In this document: positions 33,893-42,652 of the stretch, piece after piece
Layout: each line of letters starts with the position of its first letter
Position numbering within the stretch: position 1 is the stretch's first letter
Origin: CAWAVN01 sp963825075
GTDB lineage: Bacteria; Planctomycetota; Planctomycetia; Planctomycetales; Planctomycetaceae
Direction: 5' to 3'
Length of the DNA: 64,000 nucleotides
Assembly (NCBI GenBank): GCA_963825075.1
Contig: CAWGRX010000030.1
Location: 248,001 to 312,000 of the forward strand
Program-made: the position numbers and the translations under genes
The notes under the pieces: model-generated
The model's database searches: none
Seen by the model: the letters and a program-made list of their open reading frames with translations, nothing else
What the model was told of the DNA's origin: nothing

Positions 33893-34669
33893 TCAAGCGG
33901 CCTTTCGATAATTAGGTTCCGCCGGCTCATCATTGATTTGAGCTGCGGGCTTAATTTCCTGTCGAGGCCAGGAGCGAAACCGCAGCCGCATCAAGGTAAA
34001 AGCATAACTCAAGATGAATGTGAACAGGTTCCGCTTGCTTTGGCCTTCATCGCGGCGCTGGAATGTAAAGGGCACTTCCTTGATCCGCAACAACTGCCCG
34101 TCCCGCGCCAGACCGACCATGATTTCCTCCACCACGTCAAAGTTGTCGCAGCGAAGATCCAAAGCCCGCAAGCGGTCGCCGTCATAAATCTTATAGCTAT
34201 TGGACATATCCCGGCACGGAATGCCTAAGACAATCGCATAGGTCATATTAAGAACCCGGCTCATCAATTCCAGTACCGCATTGTTTTCCGTGCTGCCGCC
34301 ACGGACATAGCGCGAAGCGATCACAATGTCATGCTCAAAAGCGTGCCCGTAGAGTTGTGCAATAAACTCCGGGGGATGCGAGCCGTCGGCATCCATAAAT
34401 ACAACATGCCGGCCCTGCGTTTCCCCAATCCCCGTGCGATAGGCGTCTCCAAACGCATTCGTCGGCGTGCGGTGAATACACCGAATGTTATGTTGTGCAC
34501 AGACGTCCGCTGTGTCATCCCGCGGCGCAACCGTATCCACAACAATCACCTCATACGAGATGCCCATTGCATTCAGGGACCGCTTAAGCCTCGGCAAGAG
34601 GACTTTAAGATTCGCCGCTTCTTCATAAGCGGGCAGAACGACGCTCAAAGCAATGTTAGTTTGCGACAT
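33893..34669 (-). CDS. Family 2 glycosyltransferase (dolichol-phosphate mannosyltransferase-like)
   Basis: A 258-residue GT2 enzyme: SVVLPAYEEAANL, YEVIVVDTVAPRDDT, FMDADGSHPPEFI (metal-binding DxD region) and VIASRYVRGG match DPM1-type enzymes that move a sugar from a nucleotide donor to a polyprenyl phosphate. No C-terminal membrane helices are present, apart from one hydrophobic stretch at FTFILSYAFTLMRL. It overlaps the end of the CDP-paratose 2-epimerase gene by 14 bases and is last in the operon. It may load a sugar onto a lipid carrier for the polysaccharide made with the CDP-dideoxyhexose, though the sugar specificity is unknown. Confidence 0.85.
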   Translation of the reverse strand: MSQTNIALSVVLPAYEEAANLKVLLPRLKRSLNAMGISYEVIVVDTVAPRDDTADVCAQHNIRCIHRTPTNAFGDAYRTGIGETQGRHVVFMDADGSHPPEFIAQLYGHAFEHDIVIASRYVRGGSTENNAVLELMSRVLNMTYAIVLGIPCRDMSNSYKIYDGDRLRALDLRCDNFDVVEEIMVGLARDGQLLRIKEVPFTFQRRDEGQSKRNLFTFILSYAFTLMRLRFRSWPRQEIKPAAQINDEPAEPNYRKAA

Positions 34670-35684
34670 GACCCCTCACCCATTCCAGCATAGACCTTAT
34701 TCCCGTGCGGTAGTCCACCCCGGGTTCCCAGCCCAGCATTTGCCGGGCCTTACTAATGTCCGCGATAAACACTCGCTGATCGCTGGATCTCGGCGGCAGT
34801 TTTTCATATCGCAGCGTCACTCCGACCTCTTGCTCCAGAACCTCGAACAGTTCCAACAGAGACAGGCTGTTCGCCGCCCCGCCGCCGATGTTAAACGCCT
34901 GTCCGCGAGCTGCTTTTCGATTCTCGGCGCCCGCAAAATACAGGCTCACCATGTCCTTTGCATGCAAAACGTCGCGGACTTGCTTGCCATTGCCGCAGAT
35001 CGTAAAAGGCTCCGAATTTGGAAACGTTGCCGCTTCGATCGCTTTGCTGCAAAACCACCCGATCCAGCCTTGATCCGACGTCGAAAACTGCCGACCACCA
35101 TACATCGAGGAGTGGCGGAACACCATCGTGTCGAGTCCAAACATGCGGGCATAGTCCAGCATATATTGATCCGCCGCCCCTTTGGAACACCCGTAAGGCG
35201 AATGGAAGTCGAGCAGCACAGTTTCGGGAAAACCTTGAGGAAACTCAGTCGCGACGTAGCGAGTCGCCTGCTCCTCATAGGGCGTCCATTCCAGATCGCC
35301 GTAAACCTTATTCGTCGAAGAATAGATCATCGCCGAGTTCGGCGAATATTGGCGGACCGCTTCAAGGACGTTCAATGTGCCCAGGGCATTGATTTCAAAG
35401 TCCGCGCGGGGATTCGCGAGCGACGTCGTCATCGCCACTTGGCCGGCGAGATGAAAGACGACATCGGGCTGTAAATTGCGGACCAAGTTCGACACGGCCT
35501 CGGCATCGCGAATATCGGTTTCGTGAAAATCGAACTCGCCGAGCGATTGCAGATAAATCAGATTCTCCGCCGACCCCACGCGTTGAAGGCTATCGAGAAC
35601 TGTCAATTCTTCATTGCGCTTTAAGACTTCCCCGGCCAGGTTGGAACCGAGAAAACCGCATCCGCCGGTCACTAGATACTTCAC
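34656..35684 (-). CDS. rfbE: CDP-paratose 2-epimerase (CDP-tyvelose forming)
   Basis: A 342-residue short-chain dehydrogenase/epimerase. TGGCGFLGSNLA is the NAD site; SSTNKVYGDLE and the catalytic YGCSK follow. The stretch DFHSPYGCSKGAADQY, then HSSMYGGRQFSTSDQGWIGW, is diagnostic of CDP-paratose/tyvelose epimerases rather than UDP-galactose epimerases. It converts CDP-paratose to CDP-tyvelose with bound NAD. Its start overlaps the end of the upstream reductase gene by four bases (ATGA), showing translational coupling, and it sits in a row with rfbF, rfbG and rfbH homologues. Confidence 0.9.
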   Translation of the reverse strand: MKYLVTGGCGFLGSNLAGEVLKRNEELTVLDSLQRVGSAENLIYLQSLGEFDFHETDIRDAEAVSNLVRNLQPDVVFHLAGQVAMTTSLANPRADFEINALGTLNVLEAVRQYSPNSAMIYSSTNKVYGDLEWTPYEEQATRYVATEFPQGFPETVLLDFHSPYGCSKGAADQYMLDYARMFGLDTMVFRHSSMYGGRQFSTSDQGWIGWFCSKAIEAATFPNSEPFTICGNGKQVRDVLHAKDMVSLYFAGAENRKAARGQAFNIGGGAANSLSLLELFEVLEQEVGVTLRYEKLPPRSSDQRVFIADISKARQMLGWEPGVDYRTGIRSMLEWVRGHVAN

Positions 35685-36586
35685 GCGATTTTCCTTTGCG
35701 TAGTGCCATTTCGATAATACTCGATAGTTTGACGCAACCCCGCTTCAAGATCCACTTGCGGCCGCCAGCCTAGTTCCGTCAGCCGGCGAATGTCGGCTTG
35801 GGATTCCATGACTTCATGTTCCCGGTAGGGGACGGCCCCGTAGTTAATGTGTGCGCTGTTATTATCGGTCAGTTTGCGGACGGTCTCGACAACGTTTCGC
35901 AACAAATAGGCCTGGCCGCTGCCCACGGGGACGTCATAATAGCCGGGACGCCAATCGACCCCCTGCTCCAACAGAATTCGTAATCCGCTCACAAGATCGC
36001 TAATATAGAGAAAGTCCCGCTTCTGTTCGCCTTCTGTGAGATCCAAAGTCGCCGCCGGTTCCAGAAACTTTGAAATGAGGAATCGGATGAATCTCGCCTC
36101 ATCCTCGCCCGGACCGTAAAAGTGTTCGATCTTGCCATCAATGGCGACGAGCTGCGAAGCGTGATGCCGCATCCACTGCGAAAACTGGTTCTTGGTAAGC
36201 GAATAGGCATTGGTTTCCGCGGGCAATGACGTTCCGGCATTTAGATACATCGCGACTTCATGCTTTACCGCAAGTTCCAATAACTCGAGTGGAAAGCGGA
36301 GATTTGCATCGAGGACCGCAAGCGAACTTGTATTCCGGCCGTAATTCGCCACGCAATTCACAATGATGTCAAAATGATTTTCGCGAAATAATTTGCCCAG
36401 GTTATTCGTGTGGATAGTAAACAAAGCGACTTTGGGACGGATACTTGAAAGCCGATCTCGCTGAGAACTCTCCCGGCAAAGGCCGCAGACGTCATAGCCT
36501 CCCTCGGAAACGAGACGGTGAGCCAGTTGGCTCCCCAAGTAGCCAGTGATACCTGCGATGAGTACCTTGCGCGGTTTCATAAACAT
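35681..36586 (-). CDS. rfbS: NAD(P)-dependent 4-ketoreductase, probable CDP-paratose synthase
   Basis: A 301-residue SDR protein: AGITGYLGSQLA nucleotide site, NCVANYGRN, catalytic YSLTK and YGPGEDEARFIRFLI. It resembles CDP-abequose/CDP-paratose synthases, which reduce the 4-keto group of CDP-3,6-dideoxy-4-keto-hexose. Because the next gene is the paratose 2-epimerase, paratose synthase (rfbS) is the better choice over abequose synthase, which gives the other C4 epimer. That assignment rests on context. A second ATG lies two codons in (36580). It follows rfbH by 45 bases. Confidence 0.75.
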   Translation of the reverse strand: MFMKPRKVLIAGITGYLGSQLAHRLVSEGGYDVCGLCRESSQRDRLSSIRPKVALFTIHTNNLGKLFRENHFDIIVNCVANYGRNTSSLAVLDANLRFPLELLELAVKHEVAMYLNAGTSLPAETNAYSLTKNQFSQWMRHHASQLVAIDGKIEHFYGPGEDEARFIRFLISKFLEPAATLDLTEGEQKRDFLYISDLVSGLRILLEQGVDWRPGYYDVPVGSGQAYLLRNVVETVRKLTDNNSAHINYGAVPYREHEVMESQADIRRLTELGWRPQVDLEAGLRQTIEYYRNGTTQRKIA

Positions 36587-36631
36587 TCACAGATTGGAAA
36601 CGATTCGCAATCAAAGACAGTGGAGCGGCGC

Positions 36632-37987
36632 CTAGGCACTTCGTCTTTGGGGTTGAGAATTCCGGCCAACGCCGAGACGGATTTGCTCGGCGATATAGTG
36701 GATCATCTCGCCCGTCAATCCAGGATAGACGCCGACCCAGAATGTTTGCTCGGTGATAATATCAGCGTTCGTCAAATCGCCCACGACGCGGTGGGGAATG
36801 TTTTTATATGCCGGCTGACGCAACAGGTTGCCCCCAAAGAGCAGCCGCGTCCCGATCTTAGCCGCGGTCAAATGGGCGATCAATTCCGACCGTGGGACTT
36901 GGGATGTCGGCTTGATAGTGATCGGAAAACCGAACCATGACGGTTCGCTATGCTTGGTGGCTTCGGGCAGGATCAAGATGTCCTCTAGGTCGCCGAGTTC
37001 TTGATACAATTGAGCGAAGTTGGCCCGGCGGCGATCTATAAAGGCGGGCAGTTTTTCCAGTTGAGCGACGCCGACGGCGGCCTGCATGTCGCTGGCTTTG
37101 AGGTTATAACCGATATGGCTATAGATATATTTGTGGTCGTAGCCTTCGGGCAAATCGCCCAACTGCTGGCAGAAGCGCTTTCCGCAGGTGTTGTCGTGTC
37201 CGGGCGGGCACCAGCAATCGCGGCCCCAATCGCGAAAGGATTCGAGCACTTTTTTCAATAAAGGCGAGTTGGTCATCACCGCCCCGCCTTCACCCATTGT
37301 GATGTGGTGAGCCGGGTAGAAGCTGGTCGTTGCAACATGCCCGAAAGTCCCGGCATACTTGCCCCGGTACTTTGCACCGATGGCGTCGCAGGTGTCTTCA
37401 ATCACCCACAACTGATGGCGGTTTGCCACGTCCATTACCGCATCAAGATTGAAAGGGTTGCCGAGCGTATGGGCGATGCAGATGGCCTTGGTTCGATCAG
37501 AAACCGCCTCCTCCACGCGATTGGGATCGACATTATAGGTGGGAATCGCGACGTCGATAAAGACCGGGATCATGCCGTTCTGGAGGATCGGGTTCACCGT
37601 GGTGGGGAAACCGCTGGCGACCGTAATGACTTCATCGCCAGGTTGACACTGGCGGTCACCTAACAAAGGGGAGGTCAGCGCGGAGATGGCAAGCAGATTC
37701 GAACTGGATCCGGAGTTCGTAACGAGGGCGCTGCGAACGCCTAAAAAGCGGGCGAACTTCGTTTCGAACTGTTCCGTGAATCGCCCGGCGGTCAGCCAAA
37801 AGTCCAACGAGGAATCGACCAACAGGGCGAGTTCCTCATCGTCGAAGACTTTGCCCGAAACCGGCACGGGATCAATGCCCGGTCGAAACGCCCGCTTCGG
37901 CCATTTCGCCTGATAGTAGTCGCGGGTCAGACTGAGGATCTCTTGACGCAGACCTTCCGCGGACGATTCTTTCGCACTATCAGTCAT
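36632..37987 (-). CDS. rfbH: CDP-6-deoxy-4-keto-glucose 3-dehydrase (E1), PLP and 2Fe-2S dependent
   Basis: A 451-residue enzyme of the aspartate aminotransferase fold. The usual PLP lysine is replaced by His in YPAHHITMGEGG (His227/228), the mark of E1 dehydrases. Four cysteines fit the E1 cluster spacing exactly: Cys200 (EDTC), then 57 residues, Cys258, one residue, Cys260, seven residues, Cys268 (DCWCPPGHDNTC). Together with a separate reductase it removes the 3-hydroxyl of CDP-4-keto-6-deoxyglucose. That reductase (RfbI/E3) is not encoded in this window. Flanked by rfbG and rfbS on the same strand. Confidence 0.93.
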   Translation of the reverse strand: MTDSAKESSAEGLRQEILSLTRDYYQAKWPKRAFRPGIDPVPVSGKVFDDEELALLVDSSLDFWLTAGRFTEQFETKFARFLGVRSALVTNSGSSSNLLAISALTSPLLGDRQCQPGDEVITVASGFPTTVNPILQNGMIPVFIDVAIPTYNVDPNRVEEAVSDRTKAICIAHTLGNPFNLDAVMDVANRHQLWVIEDTCDAIGAKYRGKYAGTFGHVATTSFYPAHHITMGEGGAVMTNSPLLKKVLESFRDWGRDCWCPPGHDNTCGKRFCQQLGDLPEGYDHKYIYSHIGYNLKASDMQAAVGVAQLEKLPAFIDRRRANFAQLYQELGDLEDILILPEATKHSEPSWFGFPITIKPTSQVPRSELIAHLTAAKIGTRLLFGGNLLRQPAYKNIPHRVVGDLTNADIITEQTFWVGVYPGLTGEMIHYIAEQIRLGVGRNSQPQRRSA

Positions 37988-38068
37988 CCTTGACCCCCTC
38001 TAAACGATGTCTTTTTAATCTGGCTATTGAGAATGGCCCGACAAGTTGGTGTTAATAAGCGATTTGGC

Positions 38069-39196
38069 CTAGGCCGCCCGCAATTGCCACTTTGAGCCGG
38101 TGCCGATCCACGCCTTTGCAAAAGAGTTGATCTGGCTGATTTTCATCTCGGCGAGTTGGATTTGCTTTCGGCTGTAGTCCCAAATGCTGTTGGGATCGTC
38201 TTGCCAGGCTTTGTACCAATCAACGGTCCATTGCAGACGTTTTTCGGCCCCGAGCAAGGGTTGCCAACCGAGCTGCGCGACTGCTTTGCTGGAATCGAGC
38301 TTTAAGAAGTGGGCTTCGTGGGGGCCGGCTTCCACCTCGGCTTCCGTGACTTCTCCACGGCCCCAGGTTTTGACAAACTGTTGGGCGATGTCGCGGACCA
38401 TTAAGGGTTCAATGTCGATGGGACCAAAATTCCAGGCGGAGGCGGCACGAGAATTACCATCTGCTAGCTCGGCTCCTAGCAGGATATAACCGCTCAATGG
38501 TTCTAAGACGTGTTGCCAAGGGCGTAGCGCGGTGGGTCGGCGAAGATGAATCGGCCGGCCGGCACAGATAGAGCGGACCATGTCCGGCACAAGCCGATCT
38601 TCCGCCCAATCGCCGCCGCCGATCACGTTACCCGCCCGCGCCGTGGCCAAGAATCGGCAGGCGGGTTGTTTGGGATAGGATTGGCGGTAAGAAGCGGCCA
38701 GGATTTCCGAACAGGCTTTGCTGCTGCTATAAGGATCGTGGCCGCCCACGGGATCAGCTTCCCGATAACCCCAATGCCATTCGCGGTTTTCGTAGCATTT
38801 GTCAGTGGTAATGACCACGGTCGCCTTGACCGAATCCGTGCATCGAGCCGCCTCCAACACGTGGGCGGTGCCCATGACATTGGTCGCATAGGTGCCGAGG
38901 GGATCGGCATAGCTCAATCGGACTAGAGGCTGCGCGGCAAGATGAAAGATTAGATCGGGTTGAAGCTCACGAACTGTGTCTTCGACAAACTGGGGATCGC
39001 GAATATCGCCGTGGGTGCAAGGCATTTTGGTATCCATATCGGGCCAGCCTTGCTGCATTTGCCCGGTGGGAGGGAGGCTAAGACCTGCTACATCCGCGCC
39101 AAGTTCCTTCAGCCACAGACCAAGCCAGATTCCTTTGAATCCCGTCAGTCCCGTAATCAAAACGCGTTTGCCTTGGTAGAAATCTCGCACCGCCAT
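38069..39196 (-). CDS. rfbG: CDP-glucose 4,6-dehydratase
   Basis: A 375-residue SDR-type dehydratase with LITGLTGFKGIWLGLWL at the NAD site, HLAAQPLVRLSYADP, TTDKCYENREW and catalytic YSSSK. GNVIGGGDWAEDRLVPD is typical of CDP-glucose rather than dTDP-glucose dehydratases. It converts CDP-glucose to CDP-4-keto-6-deoxyglucose, the second step of the operon pathway. It is 64 bases downstream of the cytidylyltransferase gene. Confidence 0.93.
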   Translation of the reverse strand: MAVRDFYQGKRVLITGLTGFKGIWLGLWLKELGADVAGLSLPPTGQMQQGWPDMDTKMPCTHGDIRDPQFVEDTVRELQPDLIFHLAAQPLVRLSYADPLGTYATNVMGTAHVLEAARCTDSVKATVVITTDKCYENREWHWGYREADPVGGHDPYSSSKACSEILAASYRQSYPKQPACRFLATARAGNVIGGGDWAEDRLVPDMVRSICAGRPIHLRRPTALRPWQHVLEPLSGYILLGAELADGNSRAASAWNFGPIDIEPLMVRDIAQQFVKTWGRGEVTEAEVEAGPHEAHFLKLDSSKAVAQLGWQPLLGAEKRLQWTVDWYKAWQDDPNSIWDYSRKQIQLAEMKISQINSFAKAWIGTGSKWQLRAA

Positions 39197-39260
39197 GACA
39201 CTCTATCCTTGCCAATCGGTTGTGTAGTCCGCGATAGATTTGTTGCTCGTCGAATAGAGG

Positions 39261-40088
39261 CTATGCCGCTTTAGGGCGATTGATAATGCTGGGCGATTCG
39301 AAGGACATTTTGTTGATGAGCCAACGTGCCCAGGGTGCTTCGCCGGTCGTCCACAGATGTTCGAGATGGTTTTTGTCGCGGAGCGTGTCCATCGGCTGCC
39401 AGAAGCCGGAATGCTTATAGGCCGAGAGCTGGCCGTCAGCCGCCAATTGTTGGAGCGGCTCGCGTTCCCAGATTGTCTGGGCTCCTTCGATATAGTTCAA
39501 GACGGCGGGCGAAAGCACGAAGAAGCCGCCGTTGATCCAGCTTCCATCCCCCAAGGGTTTCTCAGCGAATTCTTCGATACCGTGCCCGTCGTTAAGTTTC
39601 AAGGCCCCGAACCGGCCGGGCGGTTGCACGGCGGTCAAGGTCGCCAATCGGCCGCAGTCTTTATGGAACGAAACGAGCTCGGTGATGTTAATATCGCTCA
39701 CGCCGTCGCCATAGGTCATGCAGAAATCGTCGTCGCCTAAGTGCTGCCGAATGCCCAGCAATCGGCCGCCGGTCATAGTATCCAAGCCGGTATCGACCAA
39801 CGTGACTTTCCAAGGCTCGACCTGACGGTCGTGGACGATCATGTCATTCTGCCGAAGATCAAACGTCACATCGGACTGGTGTAGGAAATAGTTCGCAAAG
39901 AACTCTTTAATCACGTAGCCTTTGTATCCCAGGCAGACGATAAATTCGCGAAACCCATGCTCGGCGTAGATTTTCATGATGTGCCACAAGATGGGCCGCC
40001 CGCCGATCTCGACCATCGGCTTAGGTTTCGTCTCGGATTCTTCTGAAATGCGGGTGCCATATCCGCCCGCCAACAACACGACCTTCAT
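39261..40088 (-). CDS. rfbF: Glucose-1-phosphate cytidylyltransferase
   Basis: A 275-residue nucleotidyltransferase. The ATG at 40088 (AGGACT upstream) opens directly with MKVVLLAGGYGTRISEES, the pyrophosphorylase loop; an upstream in-frame start at 40187 would add an atypical leader. KPKPMVEIGGRPILWHIM and YGDGVSDINI are typical of RfbF. It makes CDP-glucose from CTP and glucose 1-phosphate and is the first gene of the CDP-dideoxyhexose operon. Confidence 0.94.
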   Translation of the reverse strand: MKVVLLAGGYGTRISEESETKPKPMVEIGGRPILWHIMKIYAEHGFREFIVCLGYKGYVIKEFFANYFLHQSDVTFDLRQNDMIVHDRQVEPWKVTLVDTGLDTMTGGRLLGIRQHLGDDDFCMTYGDGVSDINITELVSFHKDCGRLATLTAVQPPGRFGALKLNDGHGIEEFAEKPLGDGSWINGGFFVLSPAVLNYIEGAQTIWEREPLQQLAADGQLSAYKHSGFWQPMDTLRDKNHLEHLWTTGEAPWARWLINKMSFESPSIINRPKAA

Positions 40089-40388
40089 GGGGAGTCCTTT
40101 CCAATCGCAGGGGATGCGAACCGGCTCGGGACCGCGATTTATTGCGGCAATGAGACGTTTTCTTGGACTCAAGTGGTTCCTTTCCACCTAAGTTGAAGGC
40201 GAATCCTAGTGGATTGTCAATCCCACTGCTAGACCATTTTTCAGATGAAAAGTTGGAGAAAATACGAAGCGAAGAGGCAGCGCCGGGCGGCGGAACCTGT
40301 CTTTACAGAGTCCCGTTGAAATGCTATCTCCCGCGCTGAAATGAGCCGATCTTGAAATCTGCTTTGCCAGTTCTACCACGGGCAACTT
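40089..40388. promoter_or_regulatory. Divergent intergenic region, rfbF operon / M50 fusion gene
   Basis: About 300 bases without a supported gene, lying between two divergent transcripts, so it should contain both promoters. No convincing promoter hexamers or operator dyad could be picked by eye. The open minus-strand frame crossing it (40206-40619) overlaps the start of the M50 gene and looks like a shadow frame. Confidence 0.35.
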
Positions 40389-42611
40389 ATGGGCCAAAAC
40401 CCATCTCCTTTGATCCCCTCCACCAAACGCCCCGTGCCCCTGGTTGCCCGGCGGGATTTGGCTGTGGAGCCGATCGTTTATCAGGGAATCAGCTATTGGA
40501 TCATCAAGGATCCGGTGGCTTTGGGATACTATCGGCTCCAGAGCGAACAGTACCACATCCTTAAACTGCTCGACGGAAAGCGGAGCCTGGAAGACATCCG
40601 TGACGCCTTCCAACAGCAATTCCCGACGATGCGGCCGGGCTTATCGGACCTCCGAGACCTCGCCTTGGACCTGCACCAAAAGGGGCTAGTTTATAGCGAA
40701 CGGGCAGGGCAAGCTCAGACGCGGATCGAGCAAGCCCGCGACAAACGCCGAAAGAACTTTTGGAACGCGATCCGCAATGTGCTGTACATCAAACTGCCCG
40801 GCTGGGATCCGGAACGGCTCTTGAGTTTTCTCTATCCCTGGGTGCGGTGGACGTTTCGGCCGTCAGTGATCGGGCTAGGCGGGCTGTTCGTGGTGGCGAT
40901 GTGGATTTTGGTGGGGGTCAACTTCGGCCAAATCGAACACCGAATTCCGACATTCCAACAATTCTTCAGTTGGCCCAACCTGTTTTGGTTGTGGCTGACG
41001 ATGGGCGTGGCGAAGTTCATCCACGAACTGGCCCACGGTTTGTCTTGCAAACATTACGGAGGGGAATGCCACGAAATCGGAATGGCACTATTGGTGTTTA
41101 GTCCTTGCCTATATTGCGATGTCTCCGACTCGTGGGTTTTGGCCAACAAATGGAAACGGATCCTCATCGCCTGCGCGGGGATGATGATTGAAGTCTTCCT
41201 CTCCGCGCTCGCAGCGCTGGCCTGGTGGCATACGCAGCCGGGGCTGTTGCATCATCTGTGCCTTAACGTGTTTTTTGTGACGACAATCACCACAGTAATT
41301 TTTAACGCCAACCCGCTGCTCCGGTACGATGGCTATTACATCCTCAGCGATTTGCTGGAAATTCCCAACCTGCGGACCAAAGCCGACCGCATGTTTCGCG
41401 ATGTGTTTAGCCGGGTCTGCCTGGGGATTACCAATCCGCCCGATCCTTTCATGCCGGACCGCGGGCGGATCTGGTTTGCCTTGTTCGCGTTGGCCTCGGC
41501 CGCGTATCGGTGGTTTCTCACATTCACGATCATCTTTGTGCTCTATGAATTCCTGAAACCCTATGGCCTTCAAAACCTGGGGCTGGGGTTGGGGATTGGA
41601 TCGGCTTTGATGATCGCCGGCAGCTTACTGGTCACGTTGTATCGCATTTTGAAGTCCCCCAGGATCCGGCCCATGAGTTATGTTCGCGCCACCATGACAA
41701 TCGCTTGTCTCATCGCTGTCGGCTTCGCTGTGCTGACGGTGCCTTTGCCTCTCTATGTAGAGGCCCCGTTCACCGTCGAACCGCGGGGCATCGAGCACGT
41801 GTTGGTCAAGACGCCAGGACGACTGGTGGCGTTAAACGCCAAGCCGGGGCAGCGCATCAAGAAAGGCGACGTGCTTGCCCGGCTCGAGAATTATCCGATT
41901 CGCGACGAGTACGAAAAACTCCGCGTCGCGGTGCGGATTCAGCAGTTGGAAGTTGAAACGCAAAAGAAGCTCGACAACAAGCCCGGCGAGGAATACGCCC
42001 GCACGATGTTGGCCTCTTTAGAAAAACGGCTGGCTCGAACTGGGGAAAAGCTGCGGACGCTGACGATTTTGGCTCCGTGCGACGGCGTGGTGATCGCCCC
42101 GCCGCAGGTCTCGCCGCAGCCGGCCAATCTGCCAAACGCTTCGCTGGCCCGCTGGGACGGGACGCCTTTGGAGGCCAGGAACCTCGGCTGCTGGCTGGCG
42201 ACGCAATCGCATTTGTTGAGCGTGGCTCCCGATGCGGAATATCAAGCCGTGCTAGTGATCGATCAAAACGACCGCGACGATTTTCGCGCGAACGAGGACA
42301 TCTCGCTGAAGCTGGATTCCAAACCCGCCAGCGTGCGGGTCGGGCAAATTCGCGAGATTTCGGATCGGCATTTGGAATCCGCGCCCGCGCCGCTCTCCAA
42401 CAAGTTCGGCGGCGAACTGGCGACGACGACCGACCTCCGGGGCAACGAACGGCTCGACGGCTCGGCCTATCAAGCCATCGTACCCTTGGCGGCGATTCCG
42501 GGGACGCTCAAGCCCGGCGTGCGCGGGCAAGCCCGATTTCCAATGGACACCCGCACGGCCGGCGGTTGGGCTTGGCGGTATCTCAAACGCACCTTCCACT
42601 TCCGCATGTAG
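40389..42611 (+). CDS. PqqD-like / M50 site-2-protease-like / HlyD-like fusion membrane protein
   Basis: A 740-residue protein with three parts. Residues 25-105 resemble a PqqD-type peptide-binding domain (LQSEQYHILKLLDGKRSLEDI). Residues about 160-470 are polytopic with a zinc protease motif HELAHG near residue 213 and a later NPLLRYDGYYILSDLLEIP, the second M50 metal motif with Asp. After two more membrane helices, residues about 470-740 form a HlyD/biotinyl-lipoyl-type adaptor (PGRLVALNAKPGQRIKKGDVL, a helical hairpin, then LAPCDGVVIAPP). This design recalls peptide maturation/export proteins. Substrates are unknown. It is followed 41 bases later by a SecA-like ATPase gene. Confidence 0.8.
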   Translation: MGQNPSPLIPSTKRPVPLVARRDLAVEPIVYQGISYWIIKDPVALGYYRLQSEQYHILKLLDGKRSLEDIRDAFQQQFPTMRPGLSDLRDLALDLHQKGLVYSERAGQAQTRIEQARDKRRKNFWNAIRNVLYIKLPGWDPERLLSFLYPWVRWTFRPSVIGLGGLFVVAMWILVGVNFGQIEHRIPTFQQFFSWPNLFWLWLTMGVAKFIHELAHGLSCKHYGGECHEIGMALLVFSPCLYCDVSDSWVLANKWKRILIACAGMMIEVFLSALAALAWWHTQPGLLHHLCLNVFFVTTITTVIFNANPLLRYDGYYILSDLLEIPNLRTKADRMFRDVFSRVCLGITNPPDPFMPDRGRIWFALFALASAAYRWFLTFTIIFVLYEFLKPYGLQNLGLGLGIGSALMIAGSLLVTLYRILKSPRIRPMSYVRATMTIACLIAVGFAVLTVPLPLYVEAPFTVEPRGIEHVLVKTPGRLVALNAKPGQRIKKGDVLARLENYPIRDEYEKLRVAVRIQQLEVETQKKLDNKPGEEYARTMLASLEKRLARTGEKLRTLTILAPCDGVVIAPPQVSPQPANLPNASLARWDGTPLEARNLGCWLATQSHLLSVAPDAEYQAVLVIDQNDRDDFRANEDISLKLDSKPASVRVGQIREISDRHLESAPAPLSNKFGGELATTTDLRGNERLDGSAYQAIVPLAAIPGTLKPGVRGQARFPMDTRTAGGWAWRYLKRTFHFRM

Positions 42612-42652
42612 CTCGCGCTCACAGATTGTTCGGACAGTAGAAAGTTTGGGAC

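Noticed and set aside
33122..34228. A 368-codon plus-strand frame
   Set aside because: It crosses the end of the second permease and runs antisense into the GT2 gene, with Arg/His-rich composition typical of a shadow.
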